The position numbers were made by a program, and so were the translations under genes. Under the pieces are notes generated by a model. It ran no database searches. It was not told the DNA's origin and saw nothing but the letters and a program-made list of their open reading frames with translations. Shown in pieces: positions 21,309-34,600 of a DNA stretch of 64,000 bases (positions are counted from its first letter, which is position 1; every line of letters begins with the position of its first letter). This DNA comes from Lodderomyces elongisporus. Lineage: Eukaryota > Ascomycota > Pichiomycetes > Serinales > Debaryomycetaceae. The stretch is taken from positions 992,001-1,056,000 of the forward strand of contig NC_083678.1 in assembly GCF_030384665.1 (NCBI RefSeq). Reading direction: 5' to 3'.

Positions 21309-21814
21309 ATGATTTGGCTTTCAGAACGACAAAGTATGTATAGAAGATAGAAGAGAACCAATCTCTTATCAATTATCCGAAATTTTGAAGTAATGAAACT
21401 AACCTATATAAACTAGAATTTGGAGTGGGGTTCACGGCAGGTGGTATTTTCTTCTTTTTCTTTGGAATAATGACATTCTTTGACTCGGGGTTCTTGGCAT
21501 TGGGCAATCTCTTATTTATTATTGGACTTATCCTTATTATTGGGCCACAAAGAACAGTTGCCTTTTTCACCAGACCCACAAAGATTAGAGGCACGGTGGC
21601 GTTTGCTGTGGGGATCATTTTAATCTTGATGAAGAGATCATTTATTGGATTCATAGTAGAGGCATTTGGTATACTCGGATTGTTTGGTGATTTCTTTGGA
21701 ACAATTGTACAATTCTTAAGGTCTATCCCTTATATCGGAGATGTATTGAGCCATCCCTTTATTGCCCCAACAATTGACCGATTAGCTGGTATTAATAACA
21801 CATTGCCTGTATAA
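21309..21814 (+). CDS. GOT1: Golgi transport protein Got1 (spliced)
   Basis: Two exons, 21309-21333 and 21417-21814, give about 140 residues (S. cerevisiae Got1 has 138). Exon 1 encodes MIWLSERQ and the split Lys codon; exon 2 continues [13 protein letters not shown], which matches the family N terminus. Got1 is a small tetraspan membrane protein needed for ER-Golgi vesicle transport. Four hydrophobic segments are visible, with conserved [11 protein letters not shown] between segments 2 and 3, and [21 protein letters not shown] near the end. The protein ends LPV as in yeast. A reading that ignores the intron loses the N terminus. Confidence 0.95.
21334..21416 (+). other. GOT1 intron
   Basis: 83-nt spliceosomal intron. 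The donor GTATGT is at 21334-21339, a branch-like ACTAAC is at 21398-21403 and the acceptor is TAG at 21414-21416. Splicing restores the Got1 reading frame in the middle of the Lys codon. Confidence 0.92.
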
Positions 21815-22291
21815 GCAAAAAAAAGAAAGAAGAAAAGACAAAAAAGCAAACAAACAAATTGAGAAAAAAAAACAACGAGAAATACATCCTTTATCAAGAT
21901 TTGTCGATTATACATACCTGTAACTATATGGAGAGCATTTATATACTTAATACACATTTTTGCTTGTGAAGAGAAAGTACATTGCATTAACAATACTTAG
22001 CAATGTAATTACATATATTCCTTAGTATATGCTTCCTTATTATTCTATTTTTCTTATTATTTTGATTTTGTTATTCTTTTCTTTCTTTTTTGATAGAGTT
22101 GGAAAAAAAGAGCCAAGTATATTCATTTACAAATTTTTTTTTTTTAAGATATGTACATCCAATTTGGACTTTCAGATCCATTAGTACTTGTAATTGACTT
22201 GTATAGAGTTATACATAAAGAGAGGCTGGAATTGTTATACTACTTTATATTAGACTACAGAATTCCAGCAAATTAACAAACAAGAAAAAGT
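21815..22291. other. intergenic, GOT1 3' region and tRNA-Asp upstream
   Basis: A/T homopolymers only. No further gene is seen. Confidence 0.5.
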
Positions 22292-22363
22292 CCCAGATAG
22301 TTTAGTGGCTAGAATTACCGCTTGTCGCGTGGTAGACCAGGGTTCAATTCCCTGTCTGGGAGA
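22292..22363 (+). tRNA. tRNA-Asp(GTC)
   Basis: 72 nt, intron-free. Acceptor TCCCAGA pairs fully with TCTGGGA, and the discriminator is G, as expected for tRNA-Asp. The anticodon loop is TTGTCGC. The D arm (TAGTTTAGTGG) and T arm (GGGTTCAATTCCC) match the yeast tRNA-Asp pattern. T-rich sequence follows. Confidence 0.96.
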
Positions 22364-22896
22364 TTTTATTTTTTTGGCTCTTTATTAATCCGTTTTTATC
22401 TTTTCCATTTTAGTATGGATTTGATTTGATTTTTTTTTTCTTTTCTTCTTTTATTTCTAACATGTGAGTAAATTGTTTCTTTTAATTCAAAAATGCAATA
22501 TCTTTTATCATATTCGAAACTGAATAATACTCTGCAGATACGCTTTTTTCATCACAACTTTTGGTTGTCTATATCTTTATTATTGAATAAATGCATTTTT
22601 TGGATTATTTGAAATTCTTTTTTAATTTTTATTCTTTCCATTTTGCCTCAATCATAGTAATCTCTCTCTCTCTCGTAGTAAGATTTAGAATTGTTTGCGT
22701 GCACATAAGAAAAGGAAGAGAGAAAAAAAAAAGACGATGCAGAGGAACTTGGAGAAATATTGAGATTGAGATTGAGATTGAGATAAAGCGCGAAGAGAAA
22801 TTAAAAGATGGATACGCTCTCGATGAGGGTCGAATTGTTGTTTCTGCACTTTGAAGACTTACACCAAGCTGGTAGTTATTTTTGCGATCCATTATA
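22364..22896. other. NOP19-like promoter region
   Basis: T-rich sequence followed by CT and GAGATT microsatellites (for example 22757-22784). No gene is seen. Confidence 0.5.
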
Positions 22897-23622
22897 ATGG
22901 CTGGAAATAGAAGGGAAGAAATTAAAAAGAAAGAGGCTCTTCAGGCCAAGTTTCAATTGAGCATGGCTCAGAATAATGCGCGAGCCATGTCATGGCTTAC
23001 TCCATCTGCTAGTGCAACATCTGCATCATCCAGTACTAAACCTATTTCTGGAAATACTGCAAACACAAGCAAAGTACCTGGCTCTAACGAGAATATAGAT
23101 GATTCAAACGATGAATTTATGAATCTACGGGTGATACCACCAGGATCCGGCCTCGGAAGCACGAAAAGTACTCAACGAATAGGAGATTTCTTCCAGCAAT
23201 TTAACACTGATCCAAATAGTAACAAATTAAAGAATAAGGATAACACAAATAATAATGCTGTGGGTGATGTACGACGAAATGGCGGAAGTGCCGGGAATTC
23301 CGGAAGTGGTGGAAGTAGAGCTATGAATGCATTGTTGAATAAGATGAGGAATGAAAATAGGGAGAAAATTAAACAGAATCAAGATCATAACATTAGTACC
23401 AAAAAAGGGACAGTGGTGGGCAATTTAACTAGCGGAGGAAGAAAAGCATTAAAGACTGGAGATACAAAATCGGCCAAGAAGGGTACTGGGTTCCATACAG
23501 GTGGGATGAATGGCGATAATGACTCGGATTCTGATCCTGATATGGATGCATTGCGAGCGCGCGCAAGTATCAAAAAGAATGCGAGCATGGGACGAGTTGG
23601 AAAGAAAGCAAGACCATTTTGA
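22897..23622 (+). CDS. Nop19-like small basic nucleolar protein
   Basis: 241 residues from the ATG at 22897. The N terminus EIKKKEALQAKFQLSMAQNN, a following NLRVIPPGSGL, an IGDFF element, a MNALLNKMRNENREK helix and a basic C terminus ending KKARPF resemble yeast Nop19, a 90S pre-ribosome factor for 40S subunit production. The rest is Asn/Gly/Ser-rich and disordered, with an acidic NDSDSDPDMD patch near 210-220. The assignment is from remembered motifs and needs a profile search. The gene lies just downstream of tRNA-Asp and converges with SFL2. Confidence 0.7.
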   Translation: MAGNRREEIKKKEALQAKFQLSMAQNNARAMSWLTPSASATSASSSTKPISGNTANTSKVPGSNENIDDSNDEFMNLRVIPPGSGLGSTKSTQRIGDFFQQFNTDPNSNKLKNKDNTNNNAVGDVRRNGGSAGNSGSGGSRAMNALLNKMRNENREKIKQNQDHNISTKKGTVVGNLTSGGRKALKTGDTKSAKKGTGFHTGGMNGDNDSDSDPDMDALRARASIKKNASMGRVGKKARPF

Positions 23623-24403
23623 ATATTTTTGAACAAGATGATTGAATAAAGGATGAATAGATTAGGAGCTCTTCATTTTCAAATATTGATGAGACAAGTG
23701 TTGGTGAGTACATGATGAACGAGATGTTGCATGTTTTGAGTACGTGGAAAGAAACGTATATCAAGTATTGCTTAACAGTCTTTGCCAGATTCTATAGACT
23801 CGTATAGAAATGTACAATAAACACACATGATTAAAGACACCATCAATAGCAAAGCATAATTGAACTCTGCACTCAAGTGTACCTGGAATGACTTGCTCAA
23901 AGTATATACATATATATATATATATAAATCTCTATCTCTCTTTAATAATACTTATATAAAACACAAACTATGGAATAAAAAATACAAGAAAACAATTAAA
24001 AAACAAAAACAAAAACAAAAAGCAAAATCAAATTGAAACTCTCAACGAAACTTAAACTGAAGCAGGAAAGTAAAAAAAAAAATAAACAATAAAATAAAAT
24101 TAGAAAAAAAAAGGTAACTTGACTGGAGAATGAACAAAAATTCATCATCATAATCCCAATTTATCTAATAATGGATACCAATACACTTTGAAAATTGGGC
24201 TTGAAATCAGTCATTGCAATTGAAACACAAACTAGGAATAATAGTAAAAGCTACATTCTTTCACTTTTTTTTTTCTTTCTTCCTTTCTCCCCACACCAGT
24301 CCCCTTTCTGGGAAAAAAAATTACTTGAAACATTTTCTTTTTTTTTTCTTTTGCCGCCATCATTTCTCTTTGTCAAAGGCCAGCACTCACCAAAAAGCAA
24401 TGA
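23623..24403. other. convergent intergenic region NOP19-like/SFL2
   Basis: Holds both 3' ends. It contains a short (AT)n tract near 23907-23926 and long A and T runs. No gene is seen. Confidence 0.5.
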
Positions 24404-26376
24404 TTATACAACTCTTCTCCTCTTACTATCTTCATCACTAGATTGTGAACTTCTCTCTTCCCGAATCAGCGAAGACAAATACAATGGTGTCTTGCTCTTG
24501 TCGTGTGCATTATTTGAGCTGTTCAAGTGCGGGGAAACTTTCCCCATATCTGTCTCTATTTTCAGCTCAGATGATACGTCGGCCATAGTCTCTCCTCCAC
24601 CTTTATCTTTTGTTTTATAGTTGTCTGAATCATCTAGCATCGAGGTAACAGAGATCTTTTTGTTTGGTTTGGTTGTGCTGGTCATAGTATTACCACTATT
24701 ATTGATATTACCCGTACTGATTGTAGCATCAATAGTGTTGCTTGGTGCATTTGATAATGGCGATTTTGGCTTATTTTGATTGGGAGTAGGAGGTCTTGGC
24801 GATTGTTTCATCATGGCACTATTAGAACGCTGTAACAGTGGTGGAAGAGTGTACAGCGAAAATGATCCGGAATAAGCCAGCTTGAAATAAGATTGCTGCA
24901 GAGAAGTAGGTCCAGTATGCAAAGGTGATTGTGGTGTATTTGTTCTTTGATCGTCAAAGGATATAGCAGTAGTGTTTGTTGTATTAGACGACGTGGATGT
25001 TGACGATTGAGAGTATGGATTGCCAATCATAGTTTGTTCATGTGGTGCTATTGAGATCGAACTCTTGCTGCTATTATATGCTATGGAGCCAAACGAAGAT
25101 GTCCTGTATGGAAACAGGTGCACTGAGGAGATCGAGGATCCATTGGAAAAAATTGATGTTGACGATGATTGTGATGCCACAGATCCTGCAATGGAGTTGA
25201 TCATACTATCTGTTCCATTACTGTGATGACGCGATGGTTGAGTAAATTTACCTGCTGAATGCACTTCAAAAACTGAGGGGCGCAATTTCTCATGGAATGA
25301 ACTAATCGAAGATTTTTTGAATGGATTTGATGGGGAAGTTGATGAAGCTGATGGTGTTCTTGAACACGTCGTTGTTGTTGCTGTCGTAGCAGCAGCAGCA
25401 GTAGCTGCCGTTGTTTCTGGCAACGTTTGCAATGGTGGTAGTGTTGTTGCATGGCGAGCTTCTCCTGTTGTTGTTGTTGTTGTTCTTGTTGTTGATGATG
25501 ATGATGCTAAAGTGGACGCTTGTGCTTGACCATGAGTTTGAGGGTTGGTGATTCCGTTGACTGGAGTATGGTTATTTGTATGTTCAACAGCATTAGCAGT
25601 GCTGCTCCGCCGTTGTGGGATTGGAGCCAAGAGAGGGGTTGCAGATGAATTTTTTCTCGATGAATTTGGCGGAGAAGCTAGGAGCGTTGCTTGTGATGAT
25701 TGCGACGACTGAGACATTTTCATTGTGGCAATGCTTGGTCTCAGGCTTGAAAAACGCGAGAGAGACAAAGACAACGATGCTCCTGATGGCACACTAAATG
25801 AAGATTTGGGGTCAACGGCACTCATTCTGGCTGATAGTCTCTGACTACCATCATAATGCTGTTGTTGTTGTTGCTGCTGCTGTTGTTGTTGTTCATTGAA
25901 TTGCGATGGTGGTGGTGGTGTGGGTTTTTGCTCTGTCACTGAAGCCGGTGGTGCAGGTGCTAAAGGGTCATAAAATAGAGATGGGTTTCTCTGTCTTGAA
26001 GCGGCATCCTGGTCCCAAACTTTCCTGAAATGTAATCCTGATTGGCTCAAGGGAGATCGTCTTCGAACTGGGTCATTGCTGGTAGACGAGGAAGGTGATT
26101 TCCGCTGAACTGGATCTATTGGAGACTCTCTCTGTACATGAGGTGGTATGGCCGAAAGCCTATGCGTATAAGTTGGTTGCAGTGTTTGGCTTGGTTGTGA
26201 CTGTTGCAGATAAGAGTATGTCATTGCTTGCGGTTCTGAGTTATTTCTTCCGTCATGATAAGAAGAAGATCCATATTGGTGTTTTGGGCCTTCTACTGGT
26301 GGATACGATCCATATGAGCGGAGTGGAGGTGGTTGTTGTTGTAGCTGCTGCTGTTGTTGTTGCTGTTGTTGCTGTT

Positions 26377-26407
<31 letters not shown>

Positions 26408-27409
26408 TTGTTGTTGTTGCTGCTGCTGCTGTAGATGTTGCTGCTGCTGCTGTTGTAAATGTTGTTCCTGCTGTTGTTGTTGTTGTAGATGTTGTTGCTG
26501 GTAAGTTGGTATGTCACTGGGTACCAGAAGTGGACGGTTAAATGGCGGTCTTGCAATTTCCACTGCCTGTGGTGGTCCATGACTTAAATGTGGAGGAGGC
26601 GCAGGTGAATAATAGTATTGTGGCTGTTGTGGCTGTAGTGGTTGTTGTGGTTGTTGGTGTTGACTTGTCGGCACTTGCTGGTAGAATATGGGTTGTTGAG
26701 TTACTGGGTCGTATCCGTAAAAGCCGCCGGCATATGATTGTTGTTGATGTAGTTGTTGGGCATATTGATGATGCATGTAGTAAGGGTCATGTCCAGTTTG
26801 CGGGAGTGAATTGCTTCGCACTTGGTATGATGTGTCACCAGTATAACTATGATGATGGTGGTGGTGATGGTGGTTTCTTGTGTCGTGGTTTGAGCTTGAT
26901 CTTCTCTTGATATATATCAATGAGTTTTCATCACCTTTTTTGAATTTCCCACTCAGATGTTTAAACTCCCATATTGGTGGTACTTCTTTTTCAACTGAAT
27001 TGGGGTCGGAGCCTGGGATGCTCTGTATCAGATTACCATATGCATCTGTTGTACCTGCCAAGCCACTATTATTGATATTATTATTATGATTACTAAGATC
27101 GTTGTTAATGTTGTTGTTGTTGTTGTTGCCGTTAAAGTTGGGATCGGTAACTTTGTGGAAACCATACATGTGCAATTGCCGTACAAAACTTGCAACGTTT
27201 CCATGCTTGAAATATCGAGTTAGACAGTTGGCAAACTCTTTACCTGGATATAGTGAGAATGTGTTTTGCTCGGGGTTGTTGGTGCTCCACCAGATCAAGT
27301 TGTCGAGACTTGGGTCGCTCAACATTGTGTATAGTTTATGTACAAATGCATTCTTCTTTACGCGTGGTGGCACAGGAGCAAGTTCTTCTCCTTGACTTTT
27401 CCTTGTCAT
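24404..27409 (-). CDS. SFL2: HSF-domain transcription factor Sfl2 (Sfl1/Sfl2 family)
   Basis: 1001 residues from the ATG at 27409, the first in-frame ATG. An HSF-type winged-helix domain starts at residue 18 (KKNAFVHKLYTMLSD), with recognition helix region FKHGNVASFVRQLHMYGFHK (68-87). The domain is split by a ~60-residue Asn-rich insert and resumes at IWEFKHLSGKFKKGDE...IYIKRR. The rest is disordered: His8, a Gln run of more than 30 residues (about 330-360), Thr/Ser tracts and a basic KRRR end. In C. albicans, Sfl1 represses and Sfl2 activates filamentation. I choose SFL2 over SFL1 because, as I recall, C. albicans SFL2 also neighbours PFK1 and CRH12. Confidence 0.9.
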
Positions 27410-30400
27410 GTTGTTTAAGGAAAGGAAAGAAGGATGGACGCGAGGGTTAAAAGACTTGGTTTTCTCTTTGTTGTATATGTATATGTGGATATAAGTTTCT
27501 TTTTTTTTTTGTTTTCGCCAAAAGTGTTTAATAAATAAAGATGATTGATATCTATTTGTGGAATTCAAAAGAATTATAGTGAGGAAAACAAAAAAGAAAA
27601 AGAACAACAACAACAAAAAAAAAAAACAAATGATATAACAAAAATAAAAGATTCTAGTAAATAAAACCAATGGTTAATAAGTTGTCATGAACGTGGATGC
27701 TTGCAAGTATTGTGGGGGATGGATGAGAAGTGGAGATTTTCTTCTATTTTGCTTAAACTTTTCCTTTGAATCAGTTTCTTCCAATTCCTGTTGTCTTGTT
27801 TCTTCTAGTTTGAATCCAGTAGAATGAAATCAAAAAGTTTAATCAAGGTTTATAGTCTAATGTGTATAATAGACTGCAAAGTAGATGAAAAGACTTGATG
27901 AAGATGCAGATGCAGATGTTGAGATGGCAATGGTGAATATATCTGCAATGTATAGGTCCAAACCTCCTTGTTTCTCTTTCTATCTTTCCCTTATTTAAGT
28001 TTGTATATGTCCTAAGGAGTGGTGGAAATCTATTTGTCTCAACGGATATTCTTGTTAAAACCGTTGTTATTTTTTTATTTTTATCTTTCTTTCTATTTTC
28101 CAATCTTTCCTTCTCTTCTTTTGTTCTCACTTATTCTCTATTTCTCCCAGGGATTATGTAGAGTTATGTAGGTTGGGAGTAATTTGTGGAGTGTGCTTCG
28201 AATACTGTGGATGAAGAGAGGGCTCACTATAATTATTATTAATTATTATTGATTATTAATTTACTATTATAATCCACAATTATAATGTGAATGTACTCCC
28301 TTTCTTTTTTGGGCTGTTGGATGTTGGATGTTGGATGTTGATTGTTGGTTATTTCGCCAGTCTTGATAATAATATAATATAATATAATATATTATAATAT
28401 ATATAATGAAAAAATAAGCTTTATCCCTTAGACGATGATTTTGGAGTGGGGGAAAAAAAGACTGTGAAGAATGGTAGCAAAAAGTGCCTACTGTTTGTCT
28501 TTCCGTTTGTAGATGGAATGGAAGAAGGTTTGGTGAAAGAGGATGCTGAGGTTTAAAAAAGAAGGCAAGTTGGTGTTTTCTCAAGTTTCTGGTTTTTTGT
28601 TTCTTTCTTTCTTTTCTTTAAAAGTTTCTAATTTGTTTTTTTTAATTTTTTATTTTTTTAATTTTAATAAAAAATTCTCTTTCCTTCTTAAATAAATGGT
28701 TATTTTCTTAGGTGAATTTCCTGTATTGTGAAAAGTTTAAAGAGTTGAAATAATGAACTAGTAGTGGGAGTAGTAGTAGTAGTAGAGCAACCAGTAGATC
28801 CTTAATCTTTCTTTCGTACTGCCTACTTTTCCCTTTTTCACAGTGATTGAAGACTACAACTGTGCCTTTTTAGCCTCTGCAGAGTTATTGTCGATGTAAG
28901 GTTTGGAAATTTCAAACACAAATGTCTTTCTTTTTTTTTTTAAAAGCTTTCAAATTTCCCTCCTTTTTATTTGAAATAAATGAAAATGAAGAAAAAGAAA
29001 AAGACGGTAACTGTTGATTAGTCGCTTGGTAATGGTACATATTGCTTGTCTTTTTTTTTAACATCGTCAGCAGTATTTGGAAATAGTACATTGCAAATAC
29101 TGCATTTTGCACACAGTGAGAGAAAGAGACAATAGCAAATAACCACTGGTGCTGTTTGGATAAAATAACTTTGGGTTTTTTGGAGAGGAACAATTTTTTT
29201 TGTGAAGGTTTAAAACTCGGTGTATTAAAACATCACAAAAACAAGGCAAAACTATTAATGAGGAACAAAAAAACCAAGACCACTTTCAAAAAAAGGGAAA
29301 TATATAGAACAAAAACAACAGAGTAGAGAGTTTGAGTTTCAAGAGACATGGCAATAAAGACGAGACTAAGCTAAACGATGAATAGTGAATAGTAGATATC
29401 AATATTCCCGCTTTTACTATAAGATGGTACATGAAGGTGAGATTTTTTTTATTTCTATTTCCTTTGCCACTACTCTAAATTTTTGTATTCACTTTTATTC
29501 TATCAAGAATAAAGGTCCCTTTCCCTTTCCCTTTCCCTTAATCTTTCCCTCTCACTTATCCTTCTATTTCTCTCTCCGCATCCCGGGTATTTACACCCAA
29601 ATTATATTTTCCAGCTCAAAGGCTTTTAATCACCAATGACAATTTTCTTTTCTTTCCAAATCACTTTTCTTCCCTTAGTTTTTCCAAATTTTGGTGATAA
29701 GCACAAGGGAATAAGTCTATTTTCCTTCTTCTTCTTCTTCCATTTATTTTTAGAAATTGAAGAAAAGGCTTGGGGAGAAGACTAGAGTGGGGAACTAAAC
29801 TAAAAGATGAAGAATCTACTTTATTTTGAGAATTTGCTTCTAAATAATTTTTTAGTTTTCAAGTTTTCTGGTTTTTTCCATTTACATAAAAATAAATTCA
29901 GTCCCTCTTCGTTATCAGTTTTCTCCTCATCAAGATAAAGATTTGCTTTACTCCATCACAGTTGTGGTACAAACCAACAAATTATTTATTGTAAAAGTGT
30001 CTATGCAGAAGAGGTAAGTCCTTTCTACTCCCCCCCACCCACTTACCCCAACTCACACACTCTTTTCCCTACAATACAATAACAAAAATTTTAAAAAGAA
30101 AAAAAAAAGAATACAATAACCAGGAAAAACAATAGCTACATTATGACCTCTTGCAGAGTGCAACGATGAGGTATCTTTTTTGGTTTTTTTTGGTTTTTGG
30201 TTTTCTGGTAGAATATTTCCTTTTTTGTTACTTTACGTTGTTTATACCAACTGGTTCCTTTTTTTTAGACTCAATCGCTACTCTACTCGCTTCCCAATAC
30301 TTTTAGTCTTGCCACTAGCTTTATAGCACTACCACGGTATGTCTTTGCCACTGACCACTTGCCACTACCTTCACCGATGCAACAACGTCAACCACAGCTA

Positions 30401-31612
30401 AAACTTTAGCTGTAAATGAATGTGCAGCAGCAGCAGTAGACTCTTTTTGGACTACTAACCGTTACTTTAAATATTTGTATGCAGTGTTTCCAAACCAACA
30501 GCTTGTTTATTAATTCTTTCTCACATTTGCTTTGTTCCGATTTGTTTGCTTATGCATAGTCTGGTGGTTATGAGATTCCATTATAAGTGTCATACCAAAA
30601 AAACTTTCTTCCTCATCCTCATCCTCACCCTCACCCTCACCCTCCTTGTCGTCGTCGTTGTTGTTGTTCTCGTCGTCTATTCAAGCAAAAAATAAAGAAA
30701 CCAAAAAAAACAAGACCTAATTATACATGAGTGGCTTTGATCCTTATGGAAGTTTACATAAAACTTTTCTTGCTGAAGCAACACTTTTTTTTTCAAATAT
30801 TCTTGTCTACATGGTACATGAGTATTTAATTCAACACTTACAACGGATGAAATTACAAACTAAAAAAAACAAAACAAATTAAGAGCAAGAATATGCTAGT
30901 GGGAATCATTTGAGTATAAGCAAAACAGCTGGAAATAAAGCATTTCGGAGGAACTTTCCATAATGAGAAAAGAAGAAGATTAAAAAGAAGAAGAGTGGGC
31001 AAGTATATAAAAAAAGAAAATTCACCCGTTGTGCATCTCCCTCTTCTCCTCCTATTTCTATACAAAAGAAAAAGCCCACCGATCGTAAATAGATCCCTAA
31101 ACAGATTTCACAAAAAACGAAACAAAGAAAATGGAAGATGGAAAATATCTCCCAATGAATAATTAAAAAAGCGGAATAGAATGAAACGTGGTGACAACTT
31201 GCTGGGGACTTGGTGGAACATAGACAATAAGAGCCATCTCTTACTTTCTCTCTCTCTTACTCTTTCTCCACTCCACCTCACTCCAAAATCATCTTTCAAG
31301 TGATGAGTATGAGAATTCCGCACTTTACATCTCGAGTTTCTTTCTTTGTTTGTTTGTTTGTTTGCTTGTTTGGTTGGCAAATAAAAAACACAAACAAAGC
31401 TTCTTTCCACTCCATCAACCACCCATTATTATCCCTTGAAAGAAGAAATAAGTTCTTGTGGTGATGGTTTCCAGCACAAAAGCCTCTCAGTTGAAAGAAA
31501 AAGAAAAAAAAAAAAGAACAAAAATGAATTTTCTCATTGGCATTTTGGGTTATGGTTTCTTCAGGGAATCCTCGTAAAAAAAAACATAAAACATAAAACA
31601 TAAAACAAATTT

Positions 31613-31624
31613 GTTTCTAGAAAC
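31613..31624. promoter_or_regulatory. HSF/Sfl-type palindrome
   Basis: GTTTCTAGAAAC is a perfect 12-bp inverted repeat around TTCTAGAA, the two-half-site HSE form. It lies 4.2 kb upstream of SFL2's ATG. Autoregulation is inference. Confidence 0.4.
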
Positions 31625-34600
31625 AGCTAACAACAATCCACCGCCTTGTCTATATATTACAATAGGGTCAACCAACTTAGGTAACTTTTGGCTCTTCATT
31701 ACATCTAATCAAAGTGTACAAAGAACTTGTAATCAAAAAAAGGAAAAAAATTGGAATTTTTTTTTTTTGCTATTCTGTTCTGTAGTTTTCTCTTATTCCA
31801 TTTCCCACAATCCAAGTCGATCTTGAAACCTACCGGTTTAATTACTTGGTTGATATTGTTTCTCTGTTACTGTCTCTGTATTACTTCTTTATAGAACACA
31901 CACATTCCGTATATGTCAAACGGATTATTAAGAAGGATGTCTAACAATAGAATGAAATAATAATAGTAATACAAAATGGAAAAGAAAAAAAATTCCGCAA
32001 AATAAGTGAACAAAAGCAAACTAAGTAAGTAAGAAATTGTAAAATTGACCCGAAGTTAAGTCGTTGGGCATCTCCATAAAAGGAATACAAGTCTGTCGTT
32101 TTTAATTTTACTGGTTTTAAGACAACAAGTTTATTTCTATTTTGAAAAGAAAACTAGGACTGTGAGTGGCTAGAGATTGTAAATTTTGATTTGTTCTTTT
32201 ATTTCATATCAATTTTTGTGAATGAAAGAAAGATTGTTGGCAAAAAAAAAAAATTACGCAGATAAAGAAGTTATGAAGGAATTTGTTGTGTAGAACAGAA
32301 CAGAAGAATAACATGTGCTCTTCCTAATGAAACCTTTAGGCTTCTAAATGTTGTCTAGGTTCTTCACATCCATTCTTCAAACTCGTGCAATATCCGTTTT
32401 ATTTTTTTTATCCAACTTATCTTTTGAACCAATCCATTTGCTATTGTTCTTCACAAAGCCGGCTACTTGATTTGTTACCGATATGATGAAATACACTAGA
32501 ATCATGGAAGCTAGAAACTGTGTTTGTTACACTAACCGGTTTTATCTTTTATCTTTTTTATTTAGTTCTTTCTTTCTTTCTTCTAATTTAATTTCCTTAA
32601 GCCTTTTTTAAAAAAAGCCTATTCGAAAAAAGTTGACTATCAACTCACATTACATCCCCATACACAGCCTTCTCTCTACTACAAACACACACACACACAC
32701 ACACACTCTCTCCCTCTCTTTCTCTCTCTCTCTTCCCCCATCTACATATGTCTTGGTAAAGATTCGTTTGCTATATTGAAACAAGGCAAAGTAATTTGAA
32801 CAAAAGCAATAAAAAAAAGCACTGAGTAAGGCGCAGCAGTCTGCCGCCGCAACTTGTCCCCTCTTCACATTCACCATACTTAAAATTGTTTCCTCATGTT
32901 CTATTTCCTACAGTTAAAAGCAACAACATATATATAAAAATACAACAACATTTATTTTTAGATACCACAAACCAACCCCCCTCTCTCCCTCCCTCACATG
33001 GAATGTCGGAATTTCATTACCTCATCGTTGATTCCATTTATTGTTGAAATTGAATAATAAATGATGATAATAAAGAGTATCGGCATTAAAAAAAAATAAT
33101 AATATAGAAAGTAGTTGGTGTTGTTTGCAAAAGCCGAGATTGGAGACGTTTCATTACATTGTATATATTCTGTCATATCATATAATGTCATGTTATGTCA
33201 TATCATGTCATAATATTATATCTTAAATATTTCTGGTATTGTGTTTCAGCAAGGAAGTCCGAAATCTCACCCGACCAACCAACAATAATCTTGGTAAAGT
33301 CTTTGAATCTCATACAAGAAAGAAAAAGCAAGAAGAAAAAAAAGAACCCGAAAATCCAAAGCAAATTTAAAGAAGAAGAAGAAGAAGAAGAGTATGAAGA
33401 AAGAGGAGCTAAACACTTTTATCCTATTTGAATTGACATTTCCAGGGTTTGTTCCTTATTCTCTTTTTTTTTTTTTGGAGTTAATGTTTCAACAACTTGA
33501 CACACACCTGCGCCTCCTTTTCTTTTTCTTTCTTTCTTTTTTTCTTTTCCATAACCATTTCTTCCTTTTCCACTCTGTTAAGGCTTCTGGGTTTTCTGGG
33601 TATTCTGTAAAAGAAAAAAAAAAAAAAGAAGGACAAACCTAAAAGGATTATAATCCTCTTGCTGCTGCAATCTGGCCTGGGAGGGGGGAGGCAGCTAAAC
33701 AAATCTAATAAATTGTTTCATCTTCTCCATCAAAGTTAATTGATATTCACTATTGATGCACTTTATACATATATGAAAATGGTGATGGTTTTTTTTGGTG
33801 CTCAAAACCATTATTTGCAATAGTTGTTTATTACTCGCACACACTCTTCCACAACCTATTATCAATACACAAACGAAAAGCCGCCATTACGACGACTACT
33901 ACCACCATTGATCTTTTTACACTCTTTGCTCTTCAATGCTTGCTACCAACAAGCTTTCAGTACTCTTTTCTTTAAAAAAAAAAACAAACTCTGGGAATGC
34001 ACCAACAGCAAAAAAAAAAAAAGATAATAAGAGAAAGAAAATAGAGCTTATGCGGAATTGATGACCTAATACATATGGGATTTATCTGTCTCTTTTTATA
34101 ACCATACTCTGCTGCATGGCAAGCTTAAAATCTGTAGGGTTTGTAGAAATCTTTATGTTTTTGTGGGTGAAGAAAAGAAGGGGAAGAAGAAGAAGATACA
34201 TATATAAATATAAATATATATTTTTTATTTTTTTTAAAAAGAAAAAGCAGAACAAAGTTGAACAAAGCAAACGGTTCTGCTGGTGCACATCAACCTTTAT
34301 TCTAAAATCTTATATACAATTTTATTAGTGGGGTGTAGTAGCGGGGAGCTTCAGAAAGGGAGGATCTGAAATTCGTGGTGGCTTTGAACAATCAATGTTC
34401 ACCAATGGTGGTTTTGTACGCTGTATCTTGAAAATCTTGTCGATATACTGACACGAATCCGCCGAAAAAATGAAAAAATGAAAAAATGAAAAAAAAGAGA
34501 AAGAAGAAGAAGAAGATAAAAGCTGGGGAGAATAAGTAAAATTAATATAACAGACAGAAAGAGACAGATGGATGGAAAGTTGTTTGTTAAGGTTTATTTG

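Noticed and set aside
24195..24620. 141-codon plus-strand frame overlapping the SFL2 3' end
   Set aside because: Phe/Ser-rich T-run translation across a pyrimidine tract and the SFL2 coding strand; no gene-like composition.
26095..26541. 148-codon open frame on the plus strand, Val/Ala-rich
   Set aside because: It is the antisense of the SFL2 Gln/CAG tract and has no independent protein character.
31321..31378. GTTTGTTTGTTTG and similar tetranucleotide repeats
   Set aside because: Simple microsatellite; no sign of a mobile element or terminal repeats.
28267..31601. Frames of 90-105 codons in the SFL2 upstream region
   Set aside because: Composition follows homopolymers and microsatellites (Lys, Phe, Tyr runs); no motif or start context.
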